Part shown: positions 51,360 to 64,000 of the stretch, piece by piece
How the letters are laid out: each line of letters begins with the position of its first letter
Numbering within the stretch: position 1 is the stretch's first letter
DNA from: Lichenostomus cassidix
Lineage: Eukaryota; Chordata; Aves; Passeriformes; Meliphagidae
Direction: 5' to 3'
Assembly (NCBI GenBank): GCA_008360975.2
Contig: VLJF02000033.1
Span: 930,001-994,000 of the forward strand
DNA: 64,000 bases
The notes under the pieces: generated by a model
The model's database searches: none
Seen by the model: the letters and a program-made list of their open reading frames with translations, nothing else
What the model was told of the DNA's origin: nothing
Translations under genes and position numbers: made by a program

Positions 51360-51540
51360 CCCTTTATGAATATGTATGTCATCACAGCATAAGAATGAAA
51401 AATCAATGCACCCTAGTGTGCGTGATAGGTGGGAAAAATCCCCCATGCACCCGGCGCCGAATAAACAAATACCTGCTTCAAAGATGATAAGTCCCTGGAG
51501 TTGCTACACCATGATTTGCGTGATTCAAAATAGATACAGA
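51360..51540 (+). mobile_element. LTR 3' fragment, distant relative of the provirus LTR
   Basis: CCCATGCACC..AATAAACAAATACCTGCTTCA parallels 40394-40434. It abuts ZF-type 5' sequence on the right. Confidence 0.4.
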
Positions 51541-52500
51541 TTCAAATCAAAAGCTCCAAGATTCAGCCAAAAAAACCCTCCCAGGAGGTCCCCCTCTGTT
51601 TTCTCCACTTTGGGCTCCTGGCTGTTCCCTGCTCTGGGCTTCTGGAGGTCCCACGTGTTTTGGGGTCCCCACTATCCGGGGTTCCCACCTTCTCCGGGCT
51701 GTTGCGGCTACCGGAAATTCCAGGGGTCTCCCCCTTTCCGGGCTCCCCACTCTGGTGTCCAAGGGGTCCCTGGTTCCCTTGCTCTCCATCCTCCCCCTCC
51801 CTTCAGGCTGCCGGGGATCCCCCAGCTCCGGGATCGCCCCACTTCGCTCTCCCCACTCCCGCGCTTCCCCCAAACCCGGCTATCCCCGGGGGGTCCCCAA
51901 AACTGGTGTCCCCTTCGTCCCCCGCTGGCACGGGGCGATCGCCACGTGGTACCGGAGCCTGACCCAGGGAGACTAACCCACAGGCGGGGGAGACCCCGCA
52001 TCCGCCTGCCCACGGCCGGGGCTCTGCCGGAAACCGCCAGCGGGAACCCCCCCAAAAAATACTCGCAGGCACCGCCCAAGGCATTTGGGGCGAGCTCCCC
52101 CTCCCCGGTTACCTGCGGGATGCGGGGGGGCGATTCTCCCGGGGCGGGGAGGCTGCAGATACAAGGAGCGATGGATGCACGTGGTGCCTCCTCTTCCTCC
52201 TCCTTTTCCTGCTCCCGCTCCGCCTCTCTCCCTCCCCTTCCTCCCGATCCTCCTCTTCCTCCTTCTCCTCCTTCCTCCCTCCTCCCTCCTCCTCCATCCC
52301 TGCTCCTCCTCCCCCCAGAAGCAGCGCCCACCCCCGGACCCCCTTCCCCCAAACACATCACATCCCGCAGGAGGAGCAGGGATGGAGCTGGGGCCGGTCG
52401 GGATGGGCAGCGCTGGGCTCTTGGCTGCTCCCACCCGCTGTGGGGGAGCACGGGAAGGGGAAAATAGGGAAAATGGATGGGTGGAGATAAAAACTTCAGG
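51541..52500 (-). promoter_or_regulatory. Orphan ZF-type 5' region without finger exon
   Basis: On the minus strand: CpG-rich block, long GGA purine tract (52180-52310), then an exon end ATC-CCG-CAG (52121-52113)/gtaacc aligned with ATG-CCG-CAG of type A, and an intron-like part to 51541. It mixes type-A (CCCGGGGCGG-like) and type-B (CTGCAGATACA-like) words. No finger exon follows. The start is ATC, so it is not coding. Confidence 0.5.
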
Positions 52501-53480
52501 TTTGTGGTCACTCTAGCTGGGGACTTGGACCCCTTTGATTTCACCTCAGGAGCCTGGAGATTTTGGAGGGGGGAATGCACAGATGGATTGGGGATTCCAT
52601 AGGAATTTGGGGGAAGGGTGAGGGGTTCTGTGAGCCACTTGCTGGGGGGAGTCAGGCTGGAGAGCCGTGGGCTGGACTGCTAGTCTGGGCATTCCAGCTC
52701 CGATTTTCTGCTCTCTTCCTCCTTTTCCCCACTTCTCTCAATATTTTCCCATCGTCCCCACCACACCCGTCAGACCCCCACGTTCACCCGAGTCCTGCTT
52801 GCCCCCAGACAGGTGAGCTCCCAGCACCACCCGTGCCACCAGTACGGCCCAGCTGCCACTACACGCCCCATGGCCAGTGCCGGGCAGGTGCCGATAGCCC
52901 CAAAGCAGCCGCGCTCTGCCCTGGGGGGTCCCCAAAGCGGCCCCGCCCCGCGCGGCACGGGGAGCACCAGTCCGGACCAGTGCGGAGCGTGGGCAGCACC
53001 AGAACCCACGAAAGTTGGTCCACCACAAGCCATTTATAACCTCCCAAACTGGTGGAAAGCATCCTCCTAAAAAGAGGGGTCACATCCGCCCCCTAAAGTG
53101 ACTGGGAAACCCCCCAAAGCTCTTTATAAGACCCCAAAATTGGCGGAAAGCAGCAGGATCTTCCCCAATATGGGCTTCCCATATCCTTCCCTGTGGGACC
53201 CCACTCCAATGTCAGAGCCAGATGTGTCCTTCCTCCCAGTAACACACCCCTCAGGACCGGAGGGTTCCCCAAAAACCCCCTCAATAACGGGGTCCCCCAT
53301 CCTCTTCATCCCAGCATGTGGCTGTCTCACTCCAGACCCCATCGCAGCCATGCGACCTCTCCCAAACACAGCCCAGTTCTTGGGGGGAGCAGAGCCTCTG
53401 TTGGGGACATCGGTGTGTGCAGGGGATCCTTTATCACCCGCGTGCAGCTCCAAGCTCCCGAGGGCAAAGTCCTGGTTTCT
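52501..53480. other. Unassigned sequence
   Basis: No gene or repeat recognised. Confidence 0.3.
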
Positions 53481-54020
53481 AGGGCTGTCCCTGCTCCCCA
53501 AATCTGTCGGGTTTAATACCCAAGTGCGGCAACCCCGTGCGCTGTGGCAGCAGCCGGTGCCGGGACACAGCCCCGGGAGCTGCGCTGATGCCCGGCGGTG
53601 CCCGGGAGGCGCGGAGGGGAGGGGAGTTCATAAGGACACCCCCGCGCCCCTCTCTGCTCTGAAAAGATTTTTTTAGTGCATGGGAGTGATTTCCCGGGGT
53701 TTCTGGGCTCCGGCAGCGGCAGCACAACCTGCGGGGCCTGTGGGGGCGGCTGGGGTTGAAAAGTGCTCTGCGGCGCCAGCGCGGTGCCCAAGGGCTGAGA
53801 GGGGCTGGTTGGGAACACCCCGCTCGTCTCGCTGCCCGAAGCCTCTTCCCCGGCTCCGGCTGCCGCCTCCTCTCGGTCCCAGCGCGCTCCCGCTGGGTCG
53901 CCGCTCGTCGCGCAGCTGGAGGGGATCGATCCGGGCCGCGCCCCGCCCGTCCCTCGCCGTGGCTCCTTCAGTGACACGGAACGGCCGAGAGCCCTCGGGG
54001 CGCCTCCGGTGCCCTAGGGA
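53481..54020. promoter_or_regulatory. CpG-rich, promoter-like block
   Basis: High CpG density with CGCCCCGCCCG (about 53938). Not repeated elsewhere in the window. No exon recognised. Confidence 0.3.
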
Positions 54021-54356
54021 AATCTGATAATGGGGATAGATATGTGTTAACAATGAGTGTTTGAGATTGCTGAAAAAATCACCAGTGAGGGTATCAGCAA
54101 CAACCAGATTTAATATTAAATGACAGCATGACAAAATTCTTTGGCAAGAGTCACTCTACTGCTTACAGGACAGTTAAGGCACACCAAGGAAAAAAAGCAG
54201 CAACAAAAAAAAATCCAGTCAGTCAAAACAGAAATGAACAAAGAACTATCCGTGTGTGTGTGTGTATGTTCAGGTGCATGTGACAAAAGGACAGCGAGGG
54301 CAAGGATAAAAAGGGATTCAGCCTAAAAACTTAACAGCACTCAAACTCAGTACTTC

Positions 54357-55157
54357 TGTCAGAGACTGAAATAGTTCATGCCTCAAACATTGATATAAAC
54401 TTTTGCTCATTATAACAAAAAGTGTTTAAAGAAGCTACAATCAAAGAAGCCTCCCTGAAGATACCTGATTGAGACTTTGGACTGAGTCAAACTGCTGAGA
54501 TTAGATAAAGGGAAACCCTATTGTTCACTCATCTCAGGCTGAGGGAAAGGTATGCATACACAAAGGCCAAATCCACCAGCTGTGCTGAGAATCATCCCTG
54601 GCTGAGTTTGAGGTGGGGGCAGAGCACAGCTCACAGAAGCCAGGTTTACACAAACTGGCCCAGCTGTGGAACCCCCAGCCTCACTGGCTACATCAAATCG
54701 GGACTTTCACATGAGAGGCAGCTGAGGGAGAGTCACAATCCATCACAGACCCCCCAAATGCCAGGCCTGGCACCACAGGAGTGCAGGTGATGCAAGCAGA
54801 GTGTGCTGCAAGAGACTGCCCCCTCCCTTGGGAGGGGCATGCCTGGACATTGCCCCTGGCCTGAGTGTATATTAACCCATGGGATTCTGTGCTTTTGGGG
54901 GGACCACCACCACCAAGAAGACCAGCTGGAGAAGATCAACGCAACATCATTGGGATCCACGGATGGTGATATTTTCTCTTTCCCTCTTTCTGTCCCCCCC
55001 ACCTCTTTTCCTACTTCTCTTTTTCTCTCTTTTCTTCCCTCTCTCTCTCATATTTTCTATCCAATAAAACCCATACTATTGACTGGCATATGGTATCGTT
55101 TGTACCTTAATTCAGGCAGAGGTATTTCCAAAGAACCTTCATAATTGGATCATAACA
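54357..55157 (+). mobile_element. 5' LTR of non-autonomous LTR element, copy 2
   Basis: 801 bp, TGTCAGAGAC to CATAACA; AATAAA 55063-55068; PBS 55164-55181. Left flank differs from copy 1. Confidence 0.75.
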
Positions 55158-57987
55158 TTTTATTGGCGTAGTCAGCAGGATAGCATTCTCTGACCCGAAG
55201 TGCCTTTCACAATACTATTGTCTTCTCTCATCAAATAATTTCACGTTCTTCCTTTTATACTATTTAATTATTAATTATTAGAATAATTATACTATATCAT
55301 AATTATTAATTATACTATACTATGTTAGTATACTATATACTAACAAATATAAACACTACCTTTTTTTTTAAAGGGTGGTAAGAGTTGTTATAACTCCATC
55401 CATAACAATTCTCTTAGACCAACTTTCTTTGACAGGTTGTGCATATTCTAGTTTGTTTAAACACTTAGAAATTTGACTGCAGTTTTCTCTGAGTAGATTG
55501 TGGAAATTGAAGTGTCATCTCTGGGGGCCAGATGTTGTAGTAAACTGATATGGGGGTTCTAGTTCCCTTTAGTGTCTTTTGTTGTGTGAGTCCAGAATTG
55601 GCAGGTTTCAGTCCTGAAGCCAATTCTGCTGTTGGTGTCTCGTGGGGAAGCCTTCCTGTCTGTAGTTTGTAGTAAAAGCCTCTCCTTGGTGTTTTGTGCA
55701 GAGCTGTGAAGCTCCTGTTCGTGGTGTTGTGCAGAGCCTAAAACTCCTGTTTGGAGGGGACCCACGCCCCTACTTTGTGTTTTTTGTGTGTGTATTTTGT
55801 TGTAAAAAGCCAGAATTGACAGGTTTCACTCCTGAAGTCACTTCTGCAACTCTTGTCTTTTAGGGAACACCCCCCACCACCCTCCCCCCCAGTCTGTGGT
55901 TTGTGTGGAAAACTAGAATTGGTTCTAACCCTGAAGCCCATTATAAAGCTGCTGCCTTGTGAAGATAGTGTACAAGCTTAGGTATTTGTCATGCAGCTTC
56001 CTCTGTTGGGAAGCTGTAGGAAAAGTTTAGGGGAAAATTCCTATCCCAAGCGGCCAGTGTAAAGATAATGTTGTATTGTCTTTCTTTAGTTCATTTGTTA
56101 GTCGCCTCTCATAAGAAGCAATTGGTTGCTAAAAAGGTGATTAGTTCTTTAAAATGTTTTAAGCAATGGCATTGCTTGTCACTAAATTTAATAATGTCCA
56201 AAAAGAAAAAATCACTAAAACTAAAAAAAAAAAACCAAACTGACTGATAAGGTGAGCTACTCCAAAGAGAAAAGCAAGAGCCTACTAAAACTCTGTAAAA
56301 AAAAAAGAGAGCAACTCAAATGCCTAATTCACAGACTGCAACTCTTGCAAAACTTTTTAAAAGCAGTCTCACTCCCTCCACTGAACAGTCAGTTAGAGGT
56401 ATCCCCACTGAAAACCTGTGGGAAACAACAAAAGTCGTGCAACAAGCACTTCACTGAATAAAAACTAAAACTTTAGCTAAAAAAAAAAAAAATTAAAAAA
56501 AATTTATGCAATTAACAACTTGTTCCACTCAGGCAAGTATTGCCGGGGAAGCTTGTATCTTTTCTTTTCTAGGAATGTCAAACACCCTTGCATTGAAGAT
56601 AAGGAAAACGAGTTTGGGAGCAGAGAATCTGCAAACAGCAAAATCATGCCTAAATGTGATGACCTTTTCTTCATGTCAACTCTTTCGCTTTGTGTTAGCA
56701 ACAGTAAGTTTTTATTTCCTTTTAATAATTAGTCTAGTGGGCCAAATTTTCACTTTTCTTTTATAAGAACCTACCAACACATGAAATGATGCTGCAGGAG
56801 AGCCAATGAAAATTTAAAACGTCACCATAATTGCTTGCATTGTCAGTTTGTTAACGTTTGTAATTTATTCGTGTTTTCACTGCAAGTGACTTGCTAGAAG
56901 ATCAAATATTAGTTAAGATATTTTATATATTCTTATGTTTGATTTTTGTCTAACTTATTTTGTCTTTTTACTGAAAAATAATGTGGCAAAAATTGTTATA
57001 GATACATAATTTGTCTCAACCAATTTAATCCTGAGAGTTGGTATAAGAATTTATACAAAATGCACTAATCTTCCCAGTTCTGCCTTGAAAAGATTTAAAA
57101 TTATTATAATTTAGCTAAATTTTTCAAATTTACTAAGTAGTAAATTAAAGAATCTTAACAAAACACAAACAAATGTTATATGAAATGACATGAGTAAAAT
57201 ACAAAAAGCCTTCTACCAGCTCTCAAACCAATGGCTGTTAAATCTCCTGCCATATATCCTAAGAGAGTATTATAACTCTGCCTCAAAAATTGAAAAGAAA
57301 AAAAATAGTTGGGATAATACAACTAAATTTGAAAGGAAATTAATTTCATTTTTTAATTACACTGATTGTAAAGCTACAACTTCTAATTTGTTTCAAGGCT
57401 AAATTACAACAGTGCTATAATCTGAATCTTAAAAAACAAAGCATAGCCCTAATGTAAAGATAAGATTGCTTAACAATAATTTGTATAAAATGTTTTGTAT
57501 GTCAATTTTGTATCATAAAAGTAATTTTCATGATGTATAGAATTATCCAGCAAAATAGAAATATTACCTATAAAATTCTACCAACTATATGTAAATGTGG
57601 TGGAAAAGAAAACATACATCCCTGCTAGATCCATCCACATTTATACCAAGAAAAATAAAAACCAGCTGTATAATTCTATAACCAATTTCCAAACATATTG
57701 AGCTAACATCTAAGAGATACAATATAGAGATACCCCTCACACCCACCACCCATTTAGAAACACTAATTCCTGGGGTCACGGGGTGGGGGTATTGACTAAT
57801 GAAAATCAAATTGATGATTACAATTGAACTATTGTACCTGTTAGTATAATTGCTCATGTTATTGCTTCAACTGTTTCTATCTTTTCTCCCATTATCTTTT
57901 TTTTCAACACCTCCGTGGACAACCCATATGCTGAAGACGACTGCTAAGAAAGAGACATTTATTACAATATTTGAGTCACAGGGTGGC
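55158..57987 (+). mobile_element. Internal region of non-autonomous LTR element, copy 2
   Basis: 2.83 kb, no viral gene. The 376-bp length difference from copy 1 is explained by four indels: the solo LTR plus its duplication (267), one AT palindrome unit (about 56), an A-rich stretch (about 39, at 18798) and 13 bp (near 20815). Confidence 0.65.
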
Positions 57988-59264
57988 TGTCAGAGACTGA
58001 AATAGCTCATGCCTAAACATTGATATAAACTTTTGCCCATTATAACAAAAAGTGTATAAAGAAGGTACAATCAAAGAAGCCTCCCTGAAGATACCTGACT
58101 GAGACTTTGGACTGAGAGTCAAACTGCTGAGATTAGATAAAGGGAAACCTATTGTTCAATCATCTCAGGCTGAGGGAAAGGAATGCATACACAAAGGCCA
58201 AAGCCACCAGCTGTGCTGAGAATCATACCTAGCTCAGTTTGGGGTGGGGGCAGAGCACAGCTCACTGTGATGCCTAAAATGCTGGTAAAGATTGAGCACA
58301 GACACCACAGTATAGGAAAAGGGCATTACCTTGGTTTAATAGGATCCCAGGTGCACCATGACAAAAAGAGAGCGACAGTATCACGCATTTACAATTTGTG
58401 GACTTCATTGATTAACATACCTATCTAAAATTCCCCAATAAGAAACCTAACAAATGAAGTAATTGCCCCCTTACTCAAATTACCCCCCCCTCAAAAAGTT
58501 ACAACTTAGTTTACAAAAACATGTCCCAGTGATAAACCTCTTTCAAGGCTGGTGCCTCATGCTCTTGAAATTGTGGAGATTGTTTCGTCTTCTCCAAAGA
58601 ATTCTGAACAAGGCTAGAGAACAAGGGTTATAAACATGTGAGGCTAAGATACAGAGAGTAAAAAGTACAGGAATAGGAAAGGGTAAAAAGGATATAAAAA
58701 GAGGATAACAGGATAATGAAAAAGGACAAAAACCCATCAGGCATCAACAGAAGCCAGGTTTACACAAACTGCCCAGCTGTGGAATCCCCAACCCCACCGG
58801 CCACATCCACAGGACTTTCACGTGAGAGGAGCTGAGGGGAGTCACAATCCATCACAGACCCCCAAATGCCAGGCCTTGCACCACAGGAGTGCAGGTGATG
58901 CAAGCAGAGTCTGCTGCTAGAGACTGTCCCCTGCCCCGGGGGGACATGCTGGACATTGCCCCTGGCCTGAGTGTATATTAACCCCTGGCACTCTGTGCTT
59001 TTTGGGGGGAAAACCACCACTGAGAAGAGCAGCTGGAGAAGATCAATGTGACATCGTTGGGATCCACGGATGGTGATATTTTCTTTCTCCCTCTTTCTGT
59101 CCCCCTCACCTCTTTTCCTACTTCTCTTTTCCTCTCTTTTCATCCCTCTTTCTCTCATATTTACCGTCAAATAAAACCTGTACTACTGACTGGCATATGG
59201 TCTCGTTTACACCTTAATTTGGGCAGAGGTATTTCCAAAGAACCTTAATGTTTGGATCATAACA
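57988..59264 (+). mobile_element. 3' LTR of copy 2, with nested LTR
   Basis: Starts TGTCAGAGAC, ends CATAACA, interrupted by 58266-58746. The flanks (CTTC/ and /GGCGT) show no clear target duplication. Confidence 0.7.
58266..58746 (-). mobile_element. Nested solo LTR (tRNA-Arg-PBS family)
   Basis: TGTGATGCC..GGCATCA ends, 481 bp, same insertion point as 21263-21751. The uninterrupted site is in the 5' LTR at about 54640. Confidence 0.7.
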
Positions 59265-59820
59265 GGCGTGACCCCAATGTCCCACCCATGTCTCACCTCA
59301 ATATCTTCATTTTTACCCCAAATTCAGATGTTTGGAAGGATTGAAATGAAAACAAAACCAAGCCCAAAAGAAAAGGATTTACATATCTGTGCCCGCTGAG
59401 GATCAACACAGTTGGGTGGGAGGGAAGAACATTTTTTGGAGGTTTCCACCCCAAAATCTTGCTCTTTGCCCCAATCCAGATCCATTTGGCTGTGAAAGAT
59501 GCCACTGGGTGAGAGGCAATCAGAATCATGGAATCACTCAGGTTCCAAAACACCTCCAAGGCCATCCAGTGTTGCCTCATGCCAAGAGATGATATAACTG
59601 AACACAAAACGTGAGATTTTCTGGGGTGGAAAGTAAACAAATCCGCTCTCCCCAGGGAATTTCTGATGTCCCCAGGAATTCCGATGGACATTCTTGGCCC
59701 TGCCTTCATCCAGGTGCCCACAGGGAGCCAGGAGGGTGTGGAGCTACCAGCCAGGAGTCTTTGCCACACGGATCAGCAGCAGCACGGATCACCAGGGCTC
59801 TGCACAGCTGGGGTCACAGC
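59265..59820 (+). other. Spacer with CR1 3'-end-like phrase
   Basis: 'agaatcatggaatcactcag' followed by 'acctccaaggccatccag' at about 59520-59572 resembles an avian CR1 3' end. Otherwise unassigned. Confidence 0.4.
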
Positions 59821-59911
59821 TGGGATCATCCATTGTAGATCTTAAAACAGGGGATGGAGTTGGAGGAGCAATGAAGCTCTTCCTGCACTCGGGACACTCG
59901 TAGGGCTTCCA

Positions 59912-60661
<750 letters not shown>

Positions 60662-61377
60662 CTGCTTTGGGGGAAAAACAAGGGCTCAGCGCCTTGCCCT
60701 GGGGCTTCCTCCTGCCCAGCTCCAGATCTGCAAGTCTCCGGGTGTCTTGTGTCCATAAAAACCTCAAACCACCACCATTTACATCAAAACCCTCCCACAA
60801 TTTTCCCCTCTCTGCTCTTTTCACTTTGGCCTCCTCAGGGTCTCCCTTCCATGCACTCATGGGGCTCCCGTGGCTCCTGGGCTTCCCTGTTTTCCAGGGT
60901 CCTGCTTAGGGATGATCCGGGGGCTTTGGGGGTCCCAGGGGTCCCTTCTCCCCTCATTCTCTGCTCCGCGCTTCCAGGGATCCCAGGCTTCCCCCTTATC
61001 CACGCTCCCCCCTCTCCAGCCTGCCGGGGCTCCCCCAGCTCCGCCATCGCCCCTCTCCGCTCACCCCACTCCGGGGCTCCCGCCCTTCCCCTCCACCGCT
61101 CTCCCTGCCGGACCCCATGCCCCATGTCCCCCTCCCACCCCGACACCGGGCCATGCCCACCTGCAGCCCCCAAAATATCCCCCAAAGCCCCATTGGCGCC
61201 TCAGCTTTGGCCTTCCGCCACATCCAAACATTTCCCCCGCACAATCAAACCCTCCCAGCGACCCTTCACGAGATTTGGGGCTCAATCCCGGAAGCTGCGA
61301 GCTCCAAACACCCGCCCAGAAAAAACGCCGCTCGGGGACCCCCGAGACATTTGGGGCGACTTTCTCCTCCCCCTCAC

Positions 61378-61940
61378 CTGCGCCATGCGGGGCGCCGATG
61401 CTCCCGGGGCCGCGGTAGACAAAGAGCTCCGCGCTGCTTCTGCTGCTCCTCCTCTTCCTATCTCCAACCTCTTCCTGCTCCTCCTCTTCCTCTCTCCCCC
61501 TTCCTCCTCCCGCGGCTCCTCCTCCTTCCTCCTCCCGCCTCGTCCTCCTCGGATCTCCGACCTTTCTCCCGCTCCTTCCTCATCCCTCCTCCTCCTCCTA
61601 CATCCCTTCTCCTCCTCCCCCCAAGCCCAGCGCCCACCCTTTTCCCCCTTTTCCCCACGCCGTCGCATCCCGCGGGAGGAGCCGGGATGGAGCCGGGGCA
61701 GGTCGGGCTGGGGCAGCGCTGGGCTCCGGGCCAGGCCTGGGCGCCCCCCACGCGCCCCCTCCCCAAATTGGGCTGGCGGGAAGCGCTGGGGGCGAGGGGG
61801 GGGCGCAGGTGGGGTTGGGGTGGGGAGCGCTGGGCGCTGCGGGTCTGCCTGGGAACTGGAGAGTCATCAGCGCCGCGAGCTCGGATTGGATCAGAATCGC
61901 TCAGCGCCTTCTCCCATTGGCTCATTTTCGCGGGGCTATT
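61378..61940 (-). promoter_or_regulatory. Type-A ZF 5' region, gene e
   Basis: ATG-GCG-CAG (61386-61378)/gtgagg; GGA tract; CCAAT on the minus strand at 61889-61885 and 61920-61916. Confidence 0.7.
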
Positions 61941-62208
61941 TTTCGGGGCTGTTTTTCTATGGGGTTTGGAGGTTCTGGGGGGCTCAGGGGGTCTCAGCGC
62001 CTTTTTTGGGGTTCGCTGTGTGCCGTGTCGGGGTTCAGCTGCCTCCCGAGGCCCCCAGAGCGGGGTGACACTTGGGGACACACGGGGGTCCCCATTCCCG
62101 ATCCATCCCAGGGTCAGGTCTGCCCCCCAGTCACAGCCCCACCGCGGGGTCTCCCCAAGTCCCTCCCCAGTGCCCCCCAAGAAACGCGACCGGAGCCAAC
62201 TGGGAAGC

Positions 62209-62357
62209 TTTATTGGGAGCACTGGGAGCAGCCGGGGGGGGGTCAGAGTGACAGCAGGGCTGGGGGGACGCACGACCTCCCCAAAATAAGCGCTGGCACA
62301 AAGAGGCTGCGGCCGGCGGCGGCTCAGGAGCTCTGTGGGCAGACAAAAGGGGGTGAC
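62209..62357 (-). pseudogene. MHC class II beta remnant, last exon and 3' UTR only
   Basis: S-S-stop exon (62332-62324) with its acceptor and AATAAA (62214-62209). Homology stops at about 62357, where module M begins. Exons 1-4 are gone. Confidence 0.75.
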
Positions 62358-63165
62358 TTTGTAGGTGTTTGCACAAGCACCACCCCCGGCCTGCCCTGCG
62401 ATTGCTTTGGGCCACACCAGCCCCGTGCCAGTGCCTGAGGCACGGCTCCCAGACCCAGCCAGGCTCAGTGCTGGCAGCAGAGTGGCCCTGGGCCAGTGTG
62501 TGCCAGCCTGGGGGCACAGGGAACAGCCCTCAGGGCCGGGCTGGAGTGACCCTGCTGCTTCCTTCCAGGACTGATGGAGATGATGGCGCGCCAACCTGTA
62601 CATATGTTCCAGTTGTTGTTCCAGTTGTTATCTTTTGTAAAGATGTTGTTTAGTTTCCAGTTTTTAGATAGAACGTTCTACTGTAAATACGTTCTATAGA
62701 TTGTTGTTGTTATCAAGATTCTTCTATTGTAAATATTTTCTGCAGCTCGTTGTTGTTGCTGCTCTTCTGTAAATAAATTGTCATTCATTTTCCACAGCTC
62801 AGCTTTCTGTGCAATTCCTTTGGGCACAGCACCACATGCAGCCTTGGGGTTTGGGGTCGCTCCAGGTTCCTGGGGCTGGAGGTGTCTGGGGCTGGTGGCA
62901 CGGCCACCCCAGGGCTGGGGGTCCCTGTGCATGGGGAGCTTCCACTGACACAGGTGCCACTGTCCCTGCGGTGTCTCTGGACACACTTGGTACTTGTAGA
63001 GGCAAATCCCAATGCACCCATGGGATGGGCTCCAGGGCAAGGGGACACCTGGCATCTGCTCCTGACGGATCCCTGCAGACTCCACAGGGAGCTGCTGCTG
63101 GCAGCACAACTCTGCCCAGCACAGGCTTGATTGCCTTGATTTTATCCCTCAGCCCCAGCGGGTAT
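62358..63165 (+). pseudogene. Module M copy 5, inverted, truncated
   Basis: The same 3' region as the other copies, on the plus strand, with UGUAAAUA sites at 62680-62780. The acidic coding part is lost at the junction. Confidence 0.6.
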
Positions 63166-63304
63166 TGACTTCCTCTTGAGGGAGAACACCAAATTGCCTG
63201 CTGTTGCCCAAGAAGCTGCAGCCCCTGCAGGGCTCATCCCTGCTCCCAGCTCTGGGCTCCTGAGCACAGCAAGGAGCTGTTGGGGCTGTTGGAGGGAGTG
63301 CAGA

Positions 63305-63395
63305 GGAGGCCATGGAGATGCTGCAAGGGCTGCAGTCCCTCTGCTCTGAGGAAAGGCTGAGAGAGTTGCGGGTGCTCAGCCTGCAGAGGCTCATG
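63305..63395 (+). mobile_element. CR1-like fragment
   Basis: The inverted counterpart of 36415-36530. Confidence 0.45.
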
Positions 63396-64000
63396 GCCAT
63401 TCCTTGGGTCATTGGGGGCCACAGGCATGGATGGAGACATTGTGGGGGACAATGCCATGGGTGGGAACAGGCTGGGGACACAGCCGTGGGTGTGGACATG
63501 GTGGGACCTGGCCAGTGACATGTGGGGACAGGGCCATGGAGGTGCCATGGGGGAAACTTCCAGGGGATGTGGAGGATGTTTGAGGGAGCTGAGGGTTCCT
63601 GGCAGGGACTTGGGGGTCACTGAGGGCTTTGGGAACCCCAAGCTGAGCAGCTCTGGCTGTACTGGGAGACCTGGCAGAGGCTCAGGGGCAGCTGATCAAG
63701 GACTCCCTGAGCTGGATGGACCCCCAGGCGGGCATTGAACTCCTGGAAGGGAATGAACGTCCTTGTCCCCAGGAAGGAAATCCCAGCACCCCAGGGTGTC
63801 AGGGGCAGCTGAGAGGCCACAGCAGGGAGGGGAAAGGCAGACAGAGCTGTCCCCCTCCAAAACTGCATCCCAAAAATCCCCAAACTCAGGGATTGCTCCC
63901 AGAACAAAGCTGCCAGGAGCTGCCCAAGTTGAGTGAAAGCAGGGTTGGGACACCCAGACTGAGCAGGGAGGGCTGGGAATTCCCAAAACCAAGCACGGGG
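63396..64000 (+). other. Flank of another class II beta copy
   Basis: Inverted match to 35799-36400. By collinearity a beta-2 exon should begin about 280 bp beyond the right edge, plus strand. Confidence 0.5.

Overview
This window looks like nuclear DNA from a bird, most probably a passerine. The evidence is MHC class II beta exons with the songbird-type tail (TM segment, then RKK-SS-stop), CR1-like LINE fragments, avian-type endogenous retroviruses (ERVs) and a family of C2H2 zinc-finger (ZF) genes. There is no single-copy housekeeping gene. The window is a mosaic of amplified modules that recur in both orientations.

Modules. (M) A minus-strand gene encoding an acidic repeat protein, with a 3' region rich in UGUAAAUA sites, next to CR1 3'-end sequence: 1054-2465, 2906-3965, 36.6-38.2 kb, 38.8-39.8 kb, and inverted at 62.4-63.2 kb. 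(MHC) Class II beta remnants: 3969-4933 (+), 34245-35524 (-), 62209-62357 (-). (ZF-A) ZF genes with a CpG-rich 5' region and a nine-base coding exon (ATG-x-CAG) spliced to one large finger exon: 6462 (+), 12998 (-), 24571 (+), 31761 (-), 59912 (-). (ZF-B) Related genes with a different 5' end carrying an octamer: 8759, 27357 and 48559, all minus. (N) A GC-rich segment downstream of the ZF-A genes. In total there are eight finger arrays of 5-10 fingers. About half carry damage: a lost start, a lost splice acceptor, a nonsense codon or a frameshift.

Layout. About 10 kb at 5080-14930 is repeated directly at 23295-33715 (ZF-A, N, solo LTR, ZF-B, LTR, N, ZF-A). Between the copies lies a non-autonomous LTR element (16993 into an assembly gap of exactly 500 N). 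A second copy of that element is at 54357-59264. A decayed gammaretrovirus-like provirus (39772-47430, +) joins an M copy to an N copy. The left edge holds part of another ERV on the minus strand.

How the parts interact. Mobile elements are wired into the genes. Two ZF-B genes end 12 bp before a sense-oriented LTR that supplies the nearest poly(A) signal. One ZF gene has both A-type and B-type 5' ends in tandem. Another joins a B-type 5' end to an A-type 3' end. Three loci share one LTR/N junction. The picture is an MHC class II/zinc-finger amplicon that diversifies by recombination and retroelement insertion. Statements about expression or regulation are inference; structure, orientation and lesions are read from the sequence.
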